Origin: PUMD01 sp964599275
GTDB lineage: Bacteria > Bacillota > Sulfobacillia > SLMV01
Length of the DNA: 38,479 nt
Assembly: GCA_964599275.1 (NCBI GenBank)
Contig: CAZRFK010000009.1
Location: 1-38,479, forward strand
Direction of reading: 5' to 3'
In this document: positions 1 to 7,585 of the stretch, piece after piece
How the letters are laid out: every line of letters starts with the position of its first letter
Position numbering within the stretch: the first letter of the stretch is position 1
The notes under the pieces: model-generated
Database searches by the model: none
Told to the model about the DNA's origin: nothing
What the model saw: only the letters and a program-made list of their open reading frames with translations
Program-made: the position numbers and the translations under genes

Positions 1-1377
1 TCCTTTCTCGAGACGCTCCTGCGCTTCCTTATGCTGCACAAGACCCTTCAAGCAGGCCACTGCCTGTTCGGGGAAATCCAGGCATGGTATGCCGTTTCTC
101 GGCAGTTCTTCCCTGGCTTCATCCACGCTGGCTCCTCCGGTAAATGCCGCTACCAGTGGTTTCTCTGGATACTGCTCTTTCATCTTTATGAGATGCTGGG
201 CAGTTTCCAAAGGTTCCGTGAAGGCAGTTGCACATAGAAGCACTACCGCCATGTCCACATTGGGATCTGCCATGACCGTTTCTAAACCAAATCTATACCG
301 GTCGGGTCCGGCATCCCCTATAACGTCCACCGGATTTTGCACATTGGCCATTTCCGGCAGGCCTTCCCGGAGATTTTCCAGGGTTTCGTCGGTGAATTGG
401 GCCAGTTCAAGCCCTGACATTTCTATGGCATCTGTGCAGACAACACCAGTTCCCCCAGCGTTAGTAACCACAGCTACTTTTTTGCCCTGAGGAACCGGCT
501 GATCGACAAAAGCGCCGGCGAAAGTAAACATGTCAGACATGGTAGTAGTTCTCAGAACACCGCTCTGTTTGAAAGCAGCCTGATATCCTGCCTCACTACC
601 AGCCAGAGCTCCGGTATGTGATGAGGCAGCTTCTGCCCCGGCTTCACTGACACCAGACTTTAAAACCAGAACCGGCTTCTTCTGTGCCGCTTTTCGGGCC
701 GCCTGCACAAAGGCCGATCCATCCTCTATACTCTCCAGATACGCAACTATTACATCTGTATTGTCATCTTCAGCCGCATCTGATAGAAAATCCGCCTCAT
801 TCAGCTGGGCCTTATTGCCCATACTTATAAATTTGCTGAAGCCCAACTCTTCCTTGTGACTCCAGTCCAGAATAGCCAGCCCCAGTGCACCGGACTGAGA
901 AAAGAAGCTTATGTTGCCCTGTATAGGAAAAATCTCTGCAAATGTAGCATTGATAGGGGTATGTGTATCCATAACACCCAGGCAATTGGGTCCCATGAGA
1001 TTCATGTCGTACCTGTCGGCAACCTGTTCAATTTCTTTTTCCATCTCAGCGCCTTCCGGACCAACTTCTTTGAATCCGGCAGTTATTACAACAACAGATT
1101 TGACCCCTTTTTCCCCACATTCCCGCATAGCATCAGATACATAAGGAGCGGGGATGCATATAACGGCCTGTTCAACTTCATGGGGGATTTCTTTTACGCT
1201 GTGATAGCATTTGAGTCCTTCTATTTCATCCCGCTTGGGGTTTACAGGATAAATTTGACCTGGAAAGTTATCGTTCATTAGATTGCGTACAACTACATTT
1301 CCAACTTTATCTCTAGAGGCAGATGCTCCAACAACGGCAATCGACTGTGGATTGTAAAGTGTTGACAAATCTTTCAT
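1..1377 (-). CDS. ADP-forming acyl-CoA (acetyl-CoA) synthetase, alpha part, partial
   Basis: This open frame of 459 codons starts at ATG (1375-1377) and runs off the left edge of the window. An AGGTGAGG Shine-Dalgarno sequence lies just upstream of the start. The N-terminus (STLYNPQSIAVVGASASRDK) is the CoA-binding Rossmann domain. It is followed by the succinyl-CoA-ligase-like part with SQSGALGLAILDW and the catalytic-loop region SGVSEAGAEAASSHTGALAGS, where the phosphorylated His of the family sits. Enzymes of this family convert acyl-CoA, ADP and Pi to free acid, CoA and ATP. An alpha subunit alone is about 460 residues, so the gene could end just outside the window or continue into a fused ATP-grasp beta domain; the window does not show which. 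It lies downstream of korABC, which would make its acyl-CoA substrate. Exact substrate (acetyl, branched or aryl acyl-CoA) is not visible. Confidence 0.88.
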   Translation of the reverse strand, partial: MKDLSTLYNPQSIAVVGASASRDKVGNVVVRNLMNDNFPGQIYPVNPKRDEIEGLKCYHSVKEIPHEVEQAVICIPAPYVSDAMRECGEKGVKSVVVITAGFKEVGPEGAEMEKEIEQVADRYDMNLMGPNCLGVMDTHTPINATFAEIFPIQGNISFFSQSGALGLAILDWSHKEELGFSKFISMGNKAQLNEADFLSDAAEDDNTDVIVAYLESIEDGSAFVQAARKAAQKKPVLVLKSGVSEAGAEAASSHTGALAGSEAGYQAAFKQSGVLRTTTMSDMFTFAGAFVDQPVPQGKKVAVVTNAGGTGVVCTDAIEMSGLELAQFTDETLENLREGLPEMANVQNPVDVIGDAGPDRYRFGLETVMADPNVDMAVVLLCATAFTEPLETAQHLIKMKEQYPEKPLVAAFTGGASVDEAREELPRNGIPCLDFPEQAVACLKGLVQHKEAQERLEKG

Positions 1378-1408
1378 CTATCCTCACCTTTCTGAAAATA
1401 ATAAGGTG

Positions 1409-1960
1409 CTATCCCCCAAACAATCTCTCCCAAAAACTTTTTCGCCGTCGCCCTTGATCTTTGGTCAGCTCATAACGGAGACTCCGAAGCTCCCGCTGAG
1501 TACGCATTAGCATCATCATGAGCTGATCTCGATCCTCGACGCGTCTCTCCTCAGACTGTTTCAGTCGCTGTTGAAGTGATTTAATCAAACGCACCAATTC
1601 CTCTTCTGCGTCGTCAGCACTCTCAGTTATGGATGCATCAGAATCAACTGTAGCGGCAACTTCACTAGAATGTCCCTGTTCCAATTTGTCCCGGATCTCC
1701 GCCTCAGTGAGTCCCTGCAGAGTAAGCTGATGTATCTGTTTCAAAATTTGGAAATCTTCTTCTGGCATCACTTTTTCATTATCTTTTTCGTAAACTGAGA
1801 GGAGATCGGAGTACGTATCCAGCAGAGAACGGAACAGTTTGGGACCCAGACCCAGCTGCTCTCCAATTGTAGGTAGAGAAAGGCAGGGGTCATCCTTTGG
1901 CGAATCGGTATCCCCCTGATTATTTTTATGAACGTTTTGTTTTTCAGACGCGTCGGTCAA
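1409..1960 (-). CDS. Helix-turn-helix / coiled-coil protein of unknown role
   Basis: 183 residues. Translation starts at a TTG (1958-1960) behind a GGAGG nine bases upstream. Residues about 28-95 (TIGEQLGLGPKLFRSLLDTY to LTEAEIRDKLEQG) resemble a MerR-like winged helix-turn-helix followed by a short helical arm. Residues about 120-165 form a charged coiled coil (EEELVRLIKSLQQRLKQSEE, then RTQRELRSLRYEL). The C-terminus FWERLFGG is a basic/aromatic tail seen in several Firmicute proteins of this shape. There is no catalytic motif or membrane segment. It sits between the PHP gene and the acyl-CoA synthetase gene in the same orientation, with only 31 bases to the latter, so it could be a local regulator; this is inference. 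I do not recognise a named family. Confidence 0.75.
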   Translation of the reverse strand: MTDASEKQNVHKNNQGDTDSPKDDPCLSLPTIGEQLGLGPKLFRSLLDTYSDLLSVYEKDNEKVMPEEDFQILKQIHQLTLQGLTEAEIRDKLEQGHSSEVAATVDSDASITESADDAEEELVRLIKSLQQRLKQSEERRVEDRDQLMMMLMRTQRELRSLRYELTKDQGRRRKSFWERLFGG

Positions 1961-2049
1961 TTTTCACAACCTCCTCAGTCCCAAGCACCTAAACATTTTA
2001 ACATTGCTTCGCATTGTTGTCAGCCAGATCCAGTATTGGACTCAGTGCA

Positions 2050-2937
2050 CTATCGGTTACAGTGAATTTCCTCCAGCATAGTTTCAGCCCATTGGCGTGG
2101 AATCCCAATCTCTCCAATCTCGGGATCGCGTTTCCGTCCGTGGTAATCAGAACCTCCAGTGCAGAGCAGTCCTCTCCGGCGGCAGTGACGTATCAATGTG
2201 GAGACATCTGAAAAAGAATGATTCTGATGAACAACCTCTACACCTGATATTCCCTGCTCCTGGAGCAATTTGACCATATCCAGAGGTCTGGTTAATAGAC
2301 CAGGATGTGCCAGTATCGCCATTCCCCCGGCCTGACAGATAGCTTCTACGGCTTTTCTGCTATCTGGTCTTTCTCGAGGAACGTATCCGGGGCGTCCCAC
2401 AGATAGAAACTTCTCAAAAGCTTCCGGCACATCTTCACAATAACCTCTGTGGACGAGCATCTTTGCAACATGAGGTCGCCCGGGTGACTGCGAATCACCA
2501 GATAATTCATTCACCTCATCCTCTGAAATATACATTCCCATCTTTCGGAAGTTATGCAGGATAGACAAAAGCCGCTGGTGACGATTATCCTGCAGGTGCT
2601 CCAACATTTCATCCAGCTGCTCATCATCCGGATCCGGGTCAATCCCGTACCCCAAAATATGAACTTCCCCATCCTGCAGACGGGAAGTACGAGCCCATTT
2701 CATCGAACTATCAGACAGCTCTGTCCCTATCTCCACTGCAGGAACGACCACGGTATTTATATCGCTATTTTTGCAGTATTGTAAAGCATCGGTAATACCA
2801 GCTGTAGTATCGTGATCACAGATAGCAATGTGACTGAGCCGGGCAGACTCTGCTTTCCGCACCAGTTCAGGAGAAGAGTGCACTCCATCAGATGCATCTG
2901 AGTGAACGTGAAGATCCGCCCGGCTGTATCGATTCAT
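2050..2937 (-). CDS. PHP-domain phosphoesterase (TrpH / RNase AM type)
   Basis: 295 residues, the usual length for this family. The PHP metal-binding motifs are complete: DLHVHSDASDG (H10, H12) at the N-terminus, AICDHDTTAG near residue 40, an AHPG motif in the middle (ILAHPGLLTRP) and GSDYHG near the C-terminus. Relatives such as YciV/TrpH hydrolyse 3',5'-nucleoside bisphosphates and trim short RNA 5' ends. The start codon overlaps the stop of the upstream dipeptidase gene as TGATG, so translation is probably coupled. The TrpH label rests on motif order and length. The physiological substrate cannot be read from the sequence. Confidence 0.88.
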   Translation of the reverse strand: MNRYSRADLHVHSDASDGVHSSPELVRKAESARLSHIAICDHDTTAGITDALQYCKNSDINTVVVPAVEIGTELSDSSMKWARTSRLQDGEVHILGYGIDPDPDDEQLDEMLEHLQDNRHQRLLSILHNFRKMGMYISEDEVNELSGDSQSPGRPHVAKMLVHRGYCEDVPEAFEKFLSVGRPGYVPRERPDSRKAVEAICQAGGMAILAHPGLLTRPLDMVKLLQEQGISGVEVVHQNHSFSDVSTLIRHCRRRGLLCTGGSDYHGRKRDPEIGEIGIPRQWAETMLEEIHCNR

Positions 2938-3977
2938 CAGCTACCCCATACCTGCTTGAATACGCGCATGAAATTACCGCCAAGTATGGCGCGTATCTTG
3001 TCGTCTTCATACCCACGCTGTATCAACCCTTCGGTTAACCTGGGCATACAGGTGACATCCTCAAGTCCTTCAGGTGTATCTCCAATGCCGTCGAAATCAG
3101 AACCCACTCCAACATGCTCTATCCCTACAAGGTCAACAATGTGATCAATGTGGTCCAGCAAGCTATCTATGGAAGCTTTCTTAGTCATGTCTTCTCTACC
3201 AAGGCCCTGGGAACGGATTCGCTGCGCTTCCCGGCGGACCTCTTCGTCAACAAAGTAGGGGGCAAAATTCATACCCATAACCCCTCCAGATTCTGCCAGG
3301 GCACAGATCTGCTCATCTGTCAGGTTCCGGGGATGATCGCAGACGGCTCTAGCATTTGAGTGAGAGGCAATAAACGGCTGTTCAGAAACTTCGACAACAT
3401 CCCAAAAACCGGGTTTGGATACATGAGAAACATCCACAACTATGCCGAGCCGGTTCATTTCCTCAATGGCCTTTACTCCAATCCGGGTCAATCCACCACC
3501 GGTCCGGGATTCCCCCACTCCGTCAGCCAGTTGATTGCGTTGATTCCAGGTCAACCCAAGACATCGCACCCCCAATCGGTGCAGGACCCTGAGCACTCCC
3601 AGGTCGCCCTGAATTGCTTCACCACCCTCAATCGAAAGAACGCAGGCTATTTTTGACTCTCCATTGATCCTCTCGATGTCTTCTCCACTGTAGGCCACCT
3701 CAGCATCATCGGCCTTCTCCACCTCAGAGAAGAAAACATCTGCCATCTGCATAAACCGCAAAAGCCCCCGGTCTGGTTTGTAAGCCGGCTCAATGTAATG
3801 AGCAAACAGCTGGACATTGACGCCGCCATCCCGGAGTCTGGGCAGATCCACATGTCCTTCTTCGGAGCATTCTGTGAGACTCCGACGCCCGTATACGCAG
3901 GCTAACAGAGTGTCAACGTGAGTATCGACAACCAGGGATTCCCGATGCAGCTTGTCTGCTCGCTCAGATATGTTCAT
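2937..3977 (-). CDS. Membrane-dipeptidase family (M19) dipeptidase
   Basis: 346 residues, with an ATG start behind GGGAG. The binuclear zinc motifs of the renal-dipeptidase family are present: VDTHVDTLL (H20, D22), the bridging Glu in LSIEGGEAI, VVDVSHVS, PFIASHSNARAVCDHPRNL and GVGSDFDGI. The enzyme hydrolyses dipeptides, including some containing a D-residue. There is no signal peptide or membrane helix, so it is probably cytoplasmic like other bacterial members. It follows korC by 42 bases and overlaps the PHP gene by one base. Next to 2-oxoacid oxidoreductase and acyl-CoA synthetase genes, a role in feeding peptides into amino-acid fermentation is a reasonable inference. Confidence 0.92.
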   Translation of the reverse strand: MNISERADKLHRESLVVDTHVDTLLACVYGRRSLTECSEEGHVDLPRLRDGGVNVQLFAHYIEPAYKPDRGLLRFMQMADVFFSEVEKADDAEVAYSGEDIERINGESKIACVLSIEGGEAIQGDLGVLRVLHRLGVRCLGLTWNQRNQLADGVGESRTGGGLTRIGVKAIEEMNRLGIVVDVSHVSKPGFWDVVEVSEQPFIASHSNARAVCDHPRNLTDEQICALAESGGVMGMNFAPYFVDEEVRREAQRIRSQGLGREDMTKKASIDSLLDHIDHIVDLVGIEHVGVGSDFDGIGDTPEGLEDVTCMPRLTEGLIQRGYEDDKIRAILGGNFMRVFKQVWGS

Positions 3978-4019
3978 TTCTTTCTCCCTTCTTTTTGGGC
4001 CACGGGCTGAACAAATACT

Positions 4020-4571
4020 TCACTCAACCAGCGAAACACCTTCCTGAAATGCTCTCAGATTCTGTTTTCCTCTCGTTGTGTCGGCTCCGTCCTGCAGAAT
4101 CTGCACAATGGAATCCTCGGGCAGTAAACCGGTGCTGGAAATAAAGACTCCCAGAGCCAGCAGATTATAGCTGTCCATAATCTCCAGTTCACGGGCGATA
4201 GTAGTCAGCGGAAATCCGCAGACTTTCTGATCTGAACCTCCGGAATCGACCTGATCTGAATCGTAGACCATTGTATCTCCCACATCCAATTGATCTACGT
4301 ACCGATTATATGCTTCCTCGGATAGTGCTAAAATTATTTGTGGATTTACCGCCATAGGATAGGCTGGTGGCTTATCGGAAAAAACTACCTCGGATTTGGT
4401 AAAACCACCTCGAGAAGCTACTCCGTAGCTCTGTGTTTGCACAGCGTGGTAGCCAGATTTGACAGCAGCCTCTCCCAGCATTCTACCTATATATACCAGT
4501 CCCTGACCGCCGATTCCTGCAAGAACAACTTCCTTTCGCTCTTCTTCCCGGGCTTTTTCGTAGGCTGTCAT
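4020..4571 (-). CDS. korC: 2-oxoacid:ferredoxin oxidoreductase, gamma subunit
   Basis: 183 residues from ATG 4569-4571; GGGGGAG lies six bases upstream and overlaps the korB stop region. The N-terminal motif VVLAGIGGQGLVYIGRMLGE and the following YGVASRGGFTKSEVVFSD are diagnostic of the gamma domain of pyruvate/2-oxoglutarate ferredoxin oxidoreductases, which holds the CoA-binding region. It is the last of three subunit genes ordered alpha-beta-gamma. No separate delta (2x[4Fe-4S] ferredoxin-like) gene is present in the cluster. Substrate could be 2-oxoglutarate or branched-chain 2-oxoacids; kor is used as the closest general name and the substrate is not proven. Confidence 0.9.
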   Translation of the reverse strand: MTAYEKAREEERKEVVLAGIGGQGLVYIGRMLGEAAVKSGYHAVQTQSYGVASRGGFTKSEVVFSDKPPAYPMAVNPQIILALSEEAYNRYVDQLDVGDTMVYDSDQVDSGGSDQKVCGFPLTTIARELEIMDSYNLLALGVFISSTGLLPEDSIVQILQDGADTTRGKQNLRAFQEGVSLVE

Positions 4572-4574
4572 CAA

Positions 4575-5405
4575 CTACTCCCCCACTTTCTCTTGTGCGG
4601 ATTGCTGTATCTGTTCGTATCGGCTGCTGAAATCCGGTCGCGGCTGTTCATGCAGTACGCCGATAGGAACCCGCTCAGCCTGCTCCTCTTCGTTCAAATT
4701 TTGATATCTTTGATGCGGGACGCCTCGTTTTTCCCACCATCTCATCATTTCAACTGGACTATTCATTTCGTTATAGCGTCCGAAATACACCGGACAGGAT
4801 GAATGAACTTCAACCAAGGAAAAGCCCTGATGAGATATTGCCTGTTGGAGAAGATTCTTCAACAGATTCACATGATATACAGTGCTGCGGGCCACAAAAC
4901 CAGCACGTGCGGCAACTCCAACCTCGCAAATGTCAAATTCACCTTCCGGATTACCGTAAACCGATGTGCTCGTATAGCTTTCTGCCGGAGTAGTGGCAGA
5001 ATATTGCCCTCCGGTCATTCCGTAATTGAAGTTATTAGAAACTACCGCAGTTACATCTATGTTCCTTCTGGCTGCGTGTAGGAAATGATTTCCTCCTATG
5101 GTGGCACAGTCTCCATCACCCATCAAAGCAACGACCGTAAGGTCGGGGTTTGCAGCTTTGACTCCCGTGGCAAAAGGTCAGGCTCGGCCATGGGTCCCAT
5201 GCAGGGAATTGGTCTTGAGGTAATCATCGGCCTTTCCCCAACATCCTATTCCCGTAACCACAACTATCTCGTTCGGCAGAAGGTCCATGGCATTGAAGGT
5301 TCTCATCAGGCTGCTGAGGATGATGCCATTTCCACAGCCGGAACACCAAAACACCGGTAAATCATCGTCTTTCAAATAGGTACAGACTTCAGCAGATGCT
5401 TTCAT
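4575..5405 (-). pseudogene. korB: 2-oxoacid:ferredoxin oxidoreductase beta subunit with in-frame TGA at codon 76
   Basis: Read through one TGA (5178-5180), the frame gives a full-length beta subunit of 276 codons. Upstream of the TGA are the cluster-binding cysteines C21, C24 (WCSGCGNG) and C55 (GIGCWG) and the HGTHGRA motif. Downstream, in the same frame, come PFATGVKAANPDL, the thiamine-diphosphate motif MGDGD (95-99) with NNFNYGMTGGQYS, and a normal C-terminus. In the family the codon after HGRA is normally Leu or Ile, so a TTA-to-TGA change explains it. There is no indel and no other lesion. The ATG at 5124-5126 lies inside the thiamine motif, has no Shine-Dalgarno sequence, and cannot restart a working protein. 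Options are a recent nonsense mutation, a base-calling error, or readthrough (TGA followed by C is a leaky context). Selenocysteine is unlikely because this site is not a Cys in the family. The start overlaps the korA stop as ATGA. Confidence 0.85.
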
Positions 5406-6547
5406 AGCAAATCCTCCTCGATGTATGATGTCAGCTCGGCAGGAGTAATCGGCTGCCCATTACTCTTATTAAATCCTGTAGTTGGAACGATTGAACCGGT
5501 AACCCGTGCAACCTCCCGCACCATTTGACCAAGATTCATCTCAGGAACAACAACAGCACCAGCCCTGGATGCGTATTCTGCTATCAGGTCATCCGGGAAA
5601 GGCCAAAGCGACCGCAGTTTCAGCAAGGCAATCTGTATATCTTCCCTACCGGAATAATTCAATACGACCTGCTCGGCTGTCCTGGCGGTACATCCATAGG
5701 CTACCAGTAAAACATCGGGATTCCCCGGTCCTATGTACGAGTAATCGGTGATTTCATCAACGGCATCTTCGACCTTATCATGAAGTCTTTTGATAACCGT
5801 TTCAGCGTTTTGGGGATCAGCATTGGGAAATCCTGTTTCGTCATGCATAGATGAGTTGGCATGATATACATACGGGGAACCAAAAGGCGGAAGAGGTACT
5901 GGACGACCATCAGAACAAAAATCATAGGGACGAAAATCCTCTGGACTGACTTCCGGTTCCCTTCTGGACACCGTTTCTATATCCTCGTCATCAGGCATCA
6001 CGATATCTTCTCTCATATGACCCACTGTTTCATCTGCCAGTATGTAGACGGGATGCCGCAATTTTTCGGCCAGATTGAATGCTTTCACTGTGAGATCAAA
6101 ACACTCCTGCACTGAAGACGGTGCCAGGACGATGGCTGAATGGTCACCGTGTGACCCCCACCGAACCTGCATGCTGTCGGCCTGTGCCGGCTTGGTCGCC
6201 AGACCGGTACCAGGTCCGGAACGCTGCACGTCAATTAATACGCAGGGCACCTCGGCCATAATGGCCACTCCCAGATTTTCCTGCATAAGAGAAACGCCAG
6301 GCCCACTGGTAGCAGTAAAACTCTTCATACCGGAAAGAGATGCACCGATGATGGCAGCCATGCTCGCCAGCTCGTCCTCCATCTGTAGAAACACTCCACC
6401 TACAGCCGGTAATTTCCTCGAAGCTCCTTCAGCAATTTCTGACGAGGGTGTTATAGGATAACCGGCAAAAAAACGTGCTCCTGCAGCTATAGCACCCTCA
6501 AGTATAGCCTCATTGCCCTGTAAAAACTTGGTCTCTCTATCAGGCAC
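5402..6547 (-). CDS. korA: 2-oxoacid:ferredoxin oxidoreductase, alpha subunit
   Basis: 381 residues from a GTG start (6545-6547) behind GGAGA. The N-terminus holds the pyrimidine-binding domain motif FFAGYPITPSSEIAEG and the Glu-containing segment LQMEDELASMAAIIGASLSG, followed by ATSGPGVSLMQENLG. The C-terminal transketolase-like domain contains LLVAYGCTARTAEQVV and VVPEMNLGQM. Together these define the alpha chain of the KorA/VorB type, about 380 residues. The complex oxidatively decarboxylates a 2-oxoacid to acyl-CoA and reduces ferredoxin. It is the first gene of korABC and overlaps korB by four bases. The function depends on whether korB is translated. Confidence 0.92.
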   Translation of the reverse strand: MPDRETKFLQGNEAILEGAIAAGARFFAGYPITPSSEIAEGASRKLPAVGGVFLQMEDELASMAAIIGASLSGMKSFTATSGPGVSLMQENLGVAIMAEVPCVLIDVQRSGPGTGLATKPAQADSMQVRWGSHGDHSAIVLAPSSVQECFDLTVKAFNLAEKLRHPVYILADETVGHMREDIVMPDDEDIETVSRREPEVSPEDFRPYDFCSDGRPVPLPPFGSPYVYHANSSMHDETGFPNADPQNAETVIKRLHDKVEDAVDEITDYSYIGPGNPDVLLVAYGCTARTAEQVVLNYSGREDIQIALLKLRSLWPFPDDLIAEYASRAGAVVVPEMNLGQMVREVARVTGSIVPTTGFNKSNGQPITPAELTSYIEEDLL

Positions 6548-6589
6548 GTAAATTCTCCTCTCCCTAACTGAATCAGTAAACTATGCTGC

Positions 6590-7399
6590 TCAATGATATT
6601 TTCGATTTATCAACCGCATATCCTGAACGCGAGTCTGATTGAGGCGTGTTTCATTAATTTTGCAGTCCAGAATCACCCCATTCAGCTGACATTGACCTGA
6701 AGCCACTTCAAATCTGACAGGCATCTGAGTCATGAATCTGTGGATAACCTCTTGTTCGTTCATCCCGATTATTCCTTCAGATGGCCCAGTCATCCCCATA
6801 TCAGTGAGAAAAGCAGTACCCCCGGGAAGCAAACCTGCATCATTAGTCTGAACGTGCGTATGAGAACCTACGACAGCAGAAACCTGTCCATCAAAAAACC
6901 GGGCAAACGCTTGTTTTTCCGAAGTAGCTTCTGCGTGAAAATCCACCAGAATCAAATGCGACGTGTCTTTCATTTCGGTACAAAGATTCTCAAGCAGCTC
7001 CTGCATTGCTCTGAAGGGACAGGCAAAGTGAGTAGGAATAAACACCCGACCATGCAAATTGACCACCACTACAGGTGGATGTTTGCCTGTGATTATATAA
7101 TAACCGGAACCAGGAATCGACTCTGGGTAATTTAGTGGTCGAAGAAGCCGAGGTTCTTCATCTATAAATTGTACCGCTTCACGGCGGTCCCATATGTGAT
7201 TACCGGAAGTAATAACATCAACCCCCGCATTGAACAGCTGTTGAGCAGTATCCGCAGTAATACCCGCACCTCCTGCAGCGTTTTCGCCATTGGCAATGGT
7301 TAAGTCTATTTCTTCTTCAGATATAATTGTCTCCAACTGGTCGGTGAGCAGCCTTCTCCCCGGACGCCCCACTACGTCCCCGATCATGAAAATACGCAC
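6590..7399 (-). CDS. ymdB: YmdB-family metallophosphoesterase (2',3'-cyclic-nucleotide phosphodiesterase)
   Basis: 269 residues, typical for the family; the start is GTG at 7397-7399. Metal-binding motifs run in order: MIGDVVGRPGRR (D8), NGENAAGGAGI, SGNHIWDRRE, LVDFHAEATSEK and GSHTHVQTND. In Bacillus subtilis the homologue hydrolyses 2',3'-cAMP/cGMP, binds RNase Y and affects biofilm and sporulation choices. Here it lies directly downstream of rny on the same strand, as in many Firmicutes, but the rny terminator separates them. It may still be read by leakage or from its own AT-rich upstream region (7400-7515), where I see only weak promoter matches. korA follows after 42 bases. Confidence 0.92.
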   Translation of the reverse strand: MRIFMIGDVVGRPGRRLLTDQLETIISEEEIDLTIANGENAAGGAGITADTAQQLFNAGVDVITSGNHIWDRREAVQFIDEEPRLLRPLNYPESIPGSGYYIITGKHPPVVVVNLHGRVFIPTHFACPFRAMQELLENLCTEMKDTSHLILVDFHAEATSEKQAFARFFDGQVSAVVGSHTHVQTNDAGLLPGGTAFLTDMGMTGPSEGIIGMNEQEVIHRFMTQMPVRFEVASGQCQLNGVILDCKINETRLNQTRVQDMRLINRKYH

Positions 7400-7515
7400 A
7401 GCCTACCCCGATCCTTTCCACTAAAACTACTAAAACTCAATGCTCTGAAACTGCATGCTTTTACTTAATGTACTTCATACTTATTTCTTTAAACAAAACC
7501 TGGTCCCTTCCCATG

Positions 7516-7558
7516 AAAAAAAACCGGAACCAAAGGAAGATACTCCCTTTCGTTCCGG
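7516..7558 (-). terminator. Rho-independent terminator after rny
   Basis: On the minus strand, CCGGAAC pairs with GTTCCGG and AAAGG pairs with CCTTT inside it, with a short loop. Eight consecutive T residues follow (7516-7523 read as A on the plus strand). This is a textbook terminator 27 bases beyond the rny stop codon. Confidence 0.92.
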
Positions 7559-7585
7559 CATATCTACAATTACAAGGTGAACAGA

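Noticed and set aside
856..1281. Plus-strand open frame of 141 codons
   Set aside because: It lies wholly opposite the acyl-CoA synthetase gene, has no Shine-Dalgarno sequence and no recognisable motif.
5100..5180. Selenocysteine insertion (SECIS) at the korB TGA
   Set aside because: A hairpin exists downstream, but the loop is farther than the usual bacterial distance and lacks a clear conserved G/U loop pattern, and the family has no Cys at this position. Kept only as a weak alternative.
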